A stretch of 64,000 bases of DNA from Cutibacterium equinum (GTDB lineage Bacteria > Actinomycetota > Actinomycetes > Propionibacteriales > Propionibacteriaceae). A model generated the notes under the pieces. The model was not told where the DNA came from, made no database searches, and saw nothing but the letters and a program-made list of their open reading frames with translations. The stretch lies in assembly GCF_028021195.1 (NCBI RefSeq), contig NZ_CP115668.1, forward strand, positions 1,550,001-1,614,000. Direction: 5' to 3'. The position numbers and the translations under genes are program-made. Positions 59,217-64,000 of this stretch are shown piece by piece. Position 1 is the first letter of the stretch. Each line of letters starts with the position of its first letter.

Positions 59217-60665
59217 ATGAGTGACACTGCACCGCAGACGGCCGAGGTTGGCGTCATCGGGATGGCCGTGATGGGGTCCAACTTGGCTCGCGGCATGGCC
59301 CACAAGGGCTTCCGGGTCGCCATTTACAACCGCACGGCATCACGCACCGACGAGGTCATGGCCGAGCACGGCACCGAGGGTATTTTCCTGCCATTCCACG
59401 ATCTGGGTGACTTCGTGGCAAGTCTCGAGCGCCCGCGCCGCATCGTCATGATGGTCAAGGCCGGTCGCGGCACGGATGCCGTCATCAAGGAGATCATTCC
59501 CCTGCTGCAGCCCGGTGACGTTCTCGTCGACGGCGGCAACGCCTACTTCGGCGATACCCGACGTCGTGAGGAAGAGACCCGCCCGACCGGCATCCACTAC
59601 GTCGGTACCGGCATTTCTGGTGGCGAGGTCGGCGCATTGGAAGGGCCGTCGATCATGCCAGGTGGCTCCAAGGAATCGTATGCGGCCATCGGCCCGATCC
59701 TGGAGAAGATCTCGGCACACGTCGATGGGGAGCCGTGCTGTGCGTGGATGGGCACCGACGGTGCTGGACACTTCGTCAAGATGGTTCACAACGGTATCGA
59801 GTACGCCGACATGCAGTTCATCGGAGAAGCCCACGCCCTGTTGCGCGCCGCCGGTCTGACGAACGCTGAGGCCGCCGACGTCTTCGAGTCGTGGAACCAT
59901 GGTGATCTCGACTCCTACCTGGTCGATATCACCTCCCGGGTGCTGCGAGCGAAGGATCCTCGCAATCCCGCCACTGACCTCCTCGACGTCATTCGCGACG
60001 AGGCAGGGATGAAGGGAACGGGCACCTGGACCGTCCAGACGGCTCTTGAGCTCGGAGTTGACGTTTCCACCATCGGTGAGGCTGTCTTCGCCCGCTCGGT
60101 CTCCAGCTCCCTGCCACTGCGCGAGGCCGGCCAGCAAGCCCTCGAGGGGCCGGACCGCGCCATCTCGGTCGATGACCGTCAGGCCTTCATTGACGACGTT
60201 CGTGACGCGTTGTGGTCGGCCAAGGTCATCGCTTACGCCCAGGGGCTCGACGAGATCCGCACCGCGGCAGCCGAGTACAACTGGCAGGTCGACATGGGCC
60301 AGGTGGCCTCCATCTGGCGCGATGGCTGCATCATCCGAGCCCGCCTCCTCCAGCGCATCAAGGACGAATACGCCGCCGGAGACCTCACCAGTCTTCTGGA
60401 GGCACCTTCGGTCAAGGCTGAGCTCGCTCGCTGCCAGCAGGGCTGGCGTCGCGTCGTCGCCCGGGCAGTCGAGGCCGGAGTCCCCGTCCCGGGATTCTCC
60501 TCAGCCTTGGGCTACTACGACCAGGTGCGCGCCCCACGGCTCAACGCTGCTCTCACCCAGGGCCTGCGGGACCTCTTCGGCGCGCACACCTACCGCCGTG
60601 TCGACGACGAGGGTTCCTGGCATGTCAACTGGTCCGGCGACGGTCGCGAGGTTCGCGCCGACTGA
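59217..60665 (+). CDS. gnd: 6-phosphogluconate dehydrogenase, decarboxylating
   Basis: 482-aa enzyme: 6-phosphogluconate plus NADP+ to ribulose-5-phosphate and CO2, following Zwf and Pgl. Rossmann start VGVIGMAVMGSNLARGMA; NRT in the nucleotide-selectivity loop (YNRTASRTDE); substrate-binding GTGISGGEVGALEGPSIMPGG; catalytic Lys/His in GHFVKMVHNGIEYADMQ. The ATG at 59217 sits behind AGGAGG. It has its own upstream region (265 bp) rather than belonging to the zwf operon. Confidence 0.97.
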   Translation: MSDTAPQTAEVGVIGMAVMGSNLARGMAHKGFRVAIYNRTASRTDEVMAEHGTEGIFLPFHDLGDFVASLERPRRIVMMVKAGRGTDAVIKEIIPLLQPGDVLVDGGNAYFGDTRRREEETRPTGIHYVGTGISGGEVGALEGPSIMPGGSKESYAAIGPILEKISAHVDGEPCCAWMGTDGAGHFVKMVHNGIEYADMQFIGEAHALLRAAGLTNAEAADVFESWNHGDLDSYLVDITSRVLRAKDPRNPATDLLDVIRDEAGMKGTGTWTVQTALELGVDVSTIGEAVFARSVSSSLPLREAGQQALEGPDRAISVDDRQAFIDDVRDALWSAKVIAYAQGLDEIRTAAAEYNWQVDMGQVASIWRDGCIIRARLLQRIKDEYAAGDLTSLLEAPSVKAELARCQQGWRRVVARAVEAGVPVPGFSSALGYYDQVRAPRLNAALTQGLRDLFGAHTYRRVDDEGSWHVNWSGDGREVRAD

Positions 60666-60770
60666 TCTTCGAGGCCTGACCTTCCAGCAGCTCCACGGCG
60701 GCAACCATCCCGTGTCGTCGCCGTGGCTCGAACTTCCCATGACAACCCCCGCAACGTTTCAAGGACTCCC

Positions 60771-62444
60771 ATGACCGCTGTCCCCACGCCCCACGAATGG
60801 TGGACCTCTGCCGTTGTCTACCAGGTGTATCCGCGCAGTTTCGCCGACTCGAACGGGGATGGCACCGGCGACATCTGCGGCATCATCGCACACCTTGACC
60901 ATCTCGTCGCGCTGGGCGTCGATGCCCTCTGGATCTCACCGTGGTATCCCTCCCCGTTGGCCGACGGGGGCTACGACGTCAGCAACTACTGCGACATCAA
61001 CCCCGACTTCGGCACTCTTGACGACGCCGACGCGCTCGTGGCACGGGCCCACGAACTGGGTCTGCGCGTCATCGTCGATCTCGTCCCGAACCACTCGTCC
61101 CAGGAGCACCCGTGGTTCAAGGACGCTCTCGCCGCGCCCCCCGGTTCACCTGAACGCGACCGCTACATCTTTCGGGATGGCCGCGGCAGCCACGGTGAGT
61201 TTCCTCCCAACAACTGGCCATCGGTGTTCGGAGGTAGCGCATGGCAACGCGTCATCGAGCCCGACGGCACCCCTGGTCAGTGGTACCTGCACTTGTTCGA
61301 CATCTCCCAACCCGACTGGAACTGGGAGAACCCCGAAGTCGTCGCGGAGTTTGACCGCGTACTGAGGTTCTGGTTCGACCGTGGTGTCGATGGTTTCCGC
61401 ATCGATGTCGCCAATTCGATGGTCAAGGAATCCGGCCTGCCTGACCTTCCCGAAAATGCGCAGGTCGGCGAACTCGTCGCGGACAGCCCGATGTGGGACC
61501 AGCCTGGGCTGGCGTCCATTCAGCGCCGCTGGCGGGCCATCGCCGACGAATACGCCAACTCCCCTGAGGGTCCGCGAATGTTCGTCGCCGAGGCCTATCT
61601 GCCCCATGATCGTCTCGTGCGGTACCTCGAATCGGACCGGCTGCACACCTCGTTCAACTTCGAGTTCCTCCTCTCGGCGTGGTCGGCCCGTTCACTGCGC
61701 ACCACGATCACCGATTCTTTGGCAGCCCACGAGTCGGTGGGCGCAAGTGCCACGTGGGTGCTGGGCAACCACGACAACTTCCGCCCTGTCTCCCGCTATG
61801 GAAAAGAGATCTCAGGTCTGGACTTCTCGGATCCCGCTGCTGGCCATGTCACATTCCACGGCACACCGACCGACGTCGCCCTGGGACGGCGTCGCGCCCG
61901 TGCGGCCGTCATGCTCGAACTTGCCCTTCCCGGCTGCGCCTACATCTACCAGGGTGAGGAGCTCGGCCTGCCCGAGGTGGAAGATCTTCCCGACGACGTC
62001 CTGCAGGATCCCACATGGGAGCGTTCTGGTCACACTGACCGCGGACGTGACGGCTGCCGCGTCCCGATCCCGTGGCGCGGTTCCGAGCCCCCCTACGGAT
62101 GGTCGTCGACCAGCGACACCTGGCTTCCGATGCCCCACACCTGGGCTGACTGGACCGTCGAGGCAGAACAGGATGATCCGTCGTCCTTCCTGACCCTCTA
62201 CCGTGCTCTGCTGGCCGAGCGTCGAAGTAACCCTGCTCTGGGCACCGGGACGATGACGTGGGACGCGTCCAGCGAGGATGTCCTCGATTTCTCCCGCGAG
62301 CCTGGCTTCCGTTGCGTCGTGAATTTCGGGGATGACCCTGTGGTGGTGGAGCCAGACAAGATCATCGTCGCCTCAACCTACCTGGAGACCCACGACGGGC
62401 GTGCCTGCGTCGGCCGTGACCAGGCCGTGTGGCTACGAGTTTGA
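60771..62444 (+). CDS. GH13 alpha-glucosidase (oligo-1,6-glucosidase type)
   Basis: 557-aa cytoplasmic glycoside hydrolase acting on alpha-glucosidic oligosaccharides such as maltose, isomaltose or trehalose-derived sugars. Conserved GH13 regions: I VDLVPNHSS, II GFRIDVANS (Asp nucleophile), III MFVAEAYLP (Glu acid/base), IV VLGNHDNFR. The Val/Ala after the nucleophile motif fits alpha-glucosidases. AAGGA is 5 nt before the ATG at 60771. It follows gnd at 105 bp; joint transcription is possible. Confidence 0.93.
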   Translation: MTAVPTPHEWWTSAVVYQVYPRSFADSNGDGTGDICGIIAHLDHLVALGVDALWISPWYPSPLADGGYDVSNYCDINPDFGTLDDADALVARAHELGLRVIVDLVPNHSSQEHPWFKDALAAPPGSPERDRYIFRDGRGSHGEFPPNNWPSVFGGSAWQRVIEPDGTPGQWYLHLFDISQPDWNWENPEVVAEFDRVLRFWFDRGVDGFRIDVANSMVKESGLPDLPENAQVGELVADSPMWDQPGLASIQRRWRAIADEYANSPEGPRMFVAEAYLPHDRLVRYLESDRLHTSFNFEFLLSAWSARSLRTTITDSLAAHESVGASATWVLGNHDNFRPVSRYGKEISGLDFSDPAAGHVTFHGTPTDVALGRRRARAAVMLELALPGCAYIYQGEELGLPEVEDLPDDVLQDPTWERSGHTDRGRDGCRVPIPWRGSEPPYGWSSTSDTWLPMPHTWADWTVEAEQDDPSSFLTLYRALLAERRSNPALGTGTMTWDASSEDVLDFSREPGFRCVVNFGDDPVVVEPDKIIVASTYLETHDGRACVGRDQAVWLRV

Positions 62445-62451
62445 TCGCCGA

Positions 62452-63297
62452 TCACACCGTGATGAGGTGGGCTGTCAACGCATCTCTGGTCCGGTCGTCG
62501 ATGGGAACAGAGGCTCCGGTCTCCGGATCGACGCAGACGAGCACCGTTGCGGCGTCGAGGGCCGAACCCTCGTCTGTGGCAATAGACCCAGCGAGGGTCA
62601 TCGACGAAGTCCCCAGCCGGGTGAGCGCGGTGTGCACCGTGCAGGACCGCTGGGACGGCAAGATCTGGCGTCGATAGCGGATGTCTTGGCGCACGACGAC
62701 CCACAGGTGGTCACCGGCTCGCCTCATCCCCGGTGACCACGACGTCGTCGCGAGAATCCTGGCCTCCTGCAGGTAACCAGCCATGCTGACGTTGTTGACG
62801 TGGCCCTGCCGGTCAACATCAGACCACCGGATAGGCACCTCGACGATGTCACCGACCCCGCACACATCGACGATCGTGATCGGCTTCCACGGGGTCTGTT
62901 CGACCTTCATGGCCTGGAAGGCACTGCGTTCTCCGTCGGTGAGCCGACGGGGTCGTCCCGTGTCGAAGTCAAAAGGGCAGATGGTTCCGCGTGCCCGGGC
63001 GACCTCCAGGTCGTGATGCCAGGCGCGGTAATCCAGGACGGTTCGCGAGGCGCCGAGCTGGGAGCAACCAACCTCGACTCGCAGCGGGCTCTTGTCCACG
63101 GCGAACGGCGCCAAGAACTCGACGTCCTGAGTGACGACGACGATCCCGGTGTCGAGCATTTCCTGGGCACCGCTGGTGTAGAACGCTTGGTGTCGGGATT
63201 CCTGAACGAGCTCGCTGATGCGAACGTTGTTGACGTGTCCCTGCGCATCCATGTCGGACCATCGCAGCGGAATGTCGACGACAACGGCTCCGGTCAC
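62452..63297 (-). CDS. acyl-CoA thioesterase, tandem hot-dog domains
   Basis: 281-aa cytoplasmic protein with two 4-hydroxybenzoyl-CoA-thioesterase-type hot-dog domains: RWSDMDAQGHVNN near residue 12 and RWSDVDRQGHVNN near residue 157, each with the catalytic Asp. Hydrolyses acyl-CoA to free acid. The GTG at 63297 overlaps the acyl-CoA ligase stop by 4 bp, so the pair is translationally coupled and probably balances fatty-acyl-CoA levels. Confidence 0.88.
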   Translation of the reverse strand: MTGAVVVDIPLRWSDMDAQGHVNNVRISELVQESRHQAFYTSGAQEMLDTGIVVVTQDVEFLAPFAVDKSPLRVEVGCSQLGASRTVLDYRAWHHDLEVARARGTICPFDFDTGRPRRLTDGERSAFQAMKVEQTPWKPITIVDVCGVGDIVEVPIRWSDVDRQGHVNNVSMAGYLQEARILATTSWSPGMRRAGDHLWVVVRQDIRYRRQILPSQRSCTVHTALTRLGTSSMTLAGSIATDEGSALDAATVLVCVDPETGASVPIDDRTRDALTAHLITV

Positions 63298-64000
63298 GAC
63301 GCGTCGCCGCCCTTGGCCACACTCGGTTGATCATTCTCGTCGGCGAACATCTCATCAATGACGGCGGAGTACCTCTTAGCCACGACGTCGCGCCGAACCT
63401 TGAGGCTGGTCGTCACCGAGTGAGAGTCCTCAGTCAACTCGTGGTCGAGAATCGCGAACTTCTTGACGGTCTCCCAGCGCTCAAGTCGGGAGTTTGCGCG
63501 ATCGACATACCTTTGGATGCTGCGACGCACGTCAGGGTCTGCCGCGAGCTCGGCGTAACTGGCGTCAGGGCGTCCGCGGCGACGTCCCCACTTCATGAGA
63601 GCACCCTCGTCAAGGGTGAGGAGGGCCACGACGTACTTGTGTCCCTCGCCCAGAACCACCGCGCTGGACAGGTACGGGCAGTTGGCCATCAGGGTGGCCT
63701 CGACCTTCTGGGGGGCGACGTATTTGCCGCCTGAGGTCTTGAACAGGTCCCGCTTGCGGTCGGTGATGCGCAGATAGTTCATCTCGTCGAGTTCGCCAAT
63801 GTCGCCGGTGTGGAACCAGCCGTCGGTGAAGGCCTCGGCCGTCTTGCCGGGCAGGTTGTGGTAGCCGCGGGCAACGATCGGTCCGGAGACGAGGATCTCG
63901 CCATCCTCAGCGATCCGCGCGAGGCATCCAGGGGCGACCGGCCCCACAGTGCCAGGTCGAATGGCGTCAGGTCCACTGAAGAACGCGACTGCCCCGACCT
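63294..64000 (-). CDS. long-chain fatty acid-CoA ligase (AMP-forming), C-terminal part
   Basis: The frame runs to the window end, so the N-terminal part is missing; about 235 residues are present. Conserved A8 region GWFHTGDIGELDEMNYLRITDRKRD... (Asp/Arg pattern TGD ... DRKRD) and the catalytic Lys region KTSGGKYVAPQKVE; the C-terminus resembles FadD15/FAA-type ligases (LKVRRDVVAKRYSAVIDEMF). Activates fatty acids to acyl-CoA. Upstream gene of the thioesterase pair. Confidence 0.9.
   Translation of the reverse strand, partial: VGAVAFFSGPDAIRPGTVGPVAPGCLARIAEDGEILVSGPIVARGYHNLPGKTAEAFTDGWFHTGDIGELDEMNYLRITDRKRDLFKTSGGKYVAPQKVEATLMANCPYLSSAVVLGEGHKYVVALLTLDEGALMKWGRRRGRPDASYAELAADPDVRRSIQRYVDRANSRLERWETVKKFAILDHELTEDSHSVTTSLKVRRDVVAKRYSAVIDEMFADENDQPSVAKGGDAS

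Overview
The window looks like a chromosomal segment of a high-GC actinobacterium of the Propionibacteriaceae, most likely a Cutibacterium species. This is an inference from gene content and order (ctaB/zwf-opcA-pgl, clpX-clpP-clpP-tig, lysX, a mycothiol-type nitroreductase, an Eis-like acetyltransferase, LPXTG surface proteins, a GH101 glycosidase and a tricorn protease). No rRNA or species marker is present.

Layout. 0-3.3 kb holds haem A synthesis genes (ctaA end, ctaB) with a CYP152-type P450 between them. 3.5-6.8 kb is the oxidative pentose phosphate operon zwf-opcA-pgl; gnd lies far away at 59.2 kb and rpiB at 48 kb. 6.9-8.3 kb encodes a MauE/DoxX membrane protein and an anchored DsbA-type thioredoxin. 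valS and a large secreted GH101 glycosidase follow, then an opposing tricorn protease. 20.1-26.1 kb is a proteostasis block (clpX, two clpP genes, trigger factor) with an AI-2E family permease inside it. pepT closes this housekeeping region.

27.7-32.1 kb is an accessory island whose coding segments are visibly AT-rich, lying between pepT and a tRNA-Gly(TCC). It contains a secreted protein, a small membrane protein, two degenerate IS481-type transposases, and a histidine kinase/LuxR-type response regulator pair. Three of these genes have reading frames that continue, in frame and with protein-like sequence, beyond internal TAA/TAG codons (five stops in all, no frameshift seen). I read this as a decayed or recoded secreted-peptide/membrane-partner/two-component cassette, and it is the most unusual part of the window.

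33-40.9 kb is a cell-surface and accessory region: a Tat-exported PHP phosphoesterase ending in LPNTGA, a lipoprotein, a membrane protein with a Pro/Gln tail, a membrane-anchored HNH nuclease, a frameshifted small gene, and a minimal CRISPR array with type I-E geometry (29-bp repeats, 32-bp spacers) whose two spacers are identical. No cas genes are in the window. tRNA-Pro(TGG) follows.

41-64 kb returns to core genes: an alpha/beta hydrolase, lysX, an unknown gene, a Nei-type glycosylase, rpiB, an Eis-like GNAT, ligA, a secreted histidine acid phosphatase ending in LPATGV, a mycothiol-type nitroreductase lacking its second Cys, pepN, a DUF559-like protein, gnd, a GH13 glucosidase, a double hot-dog thioesterase, and the C-terminal part of an acyl-CoA synthetase cut by the window end.
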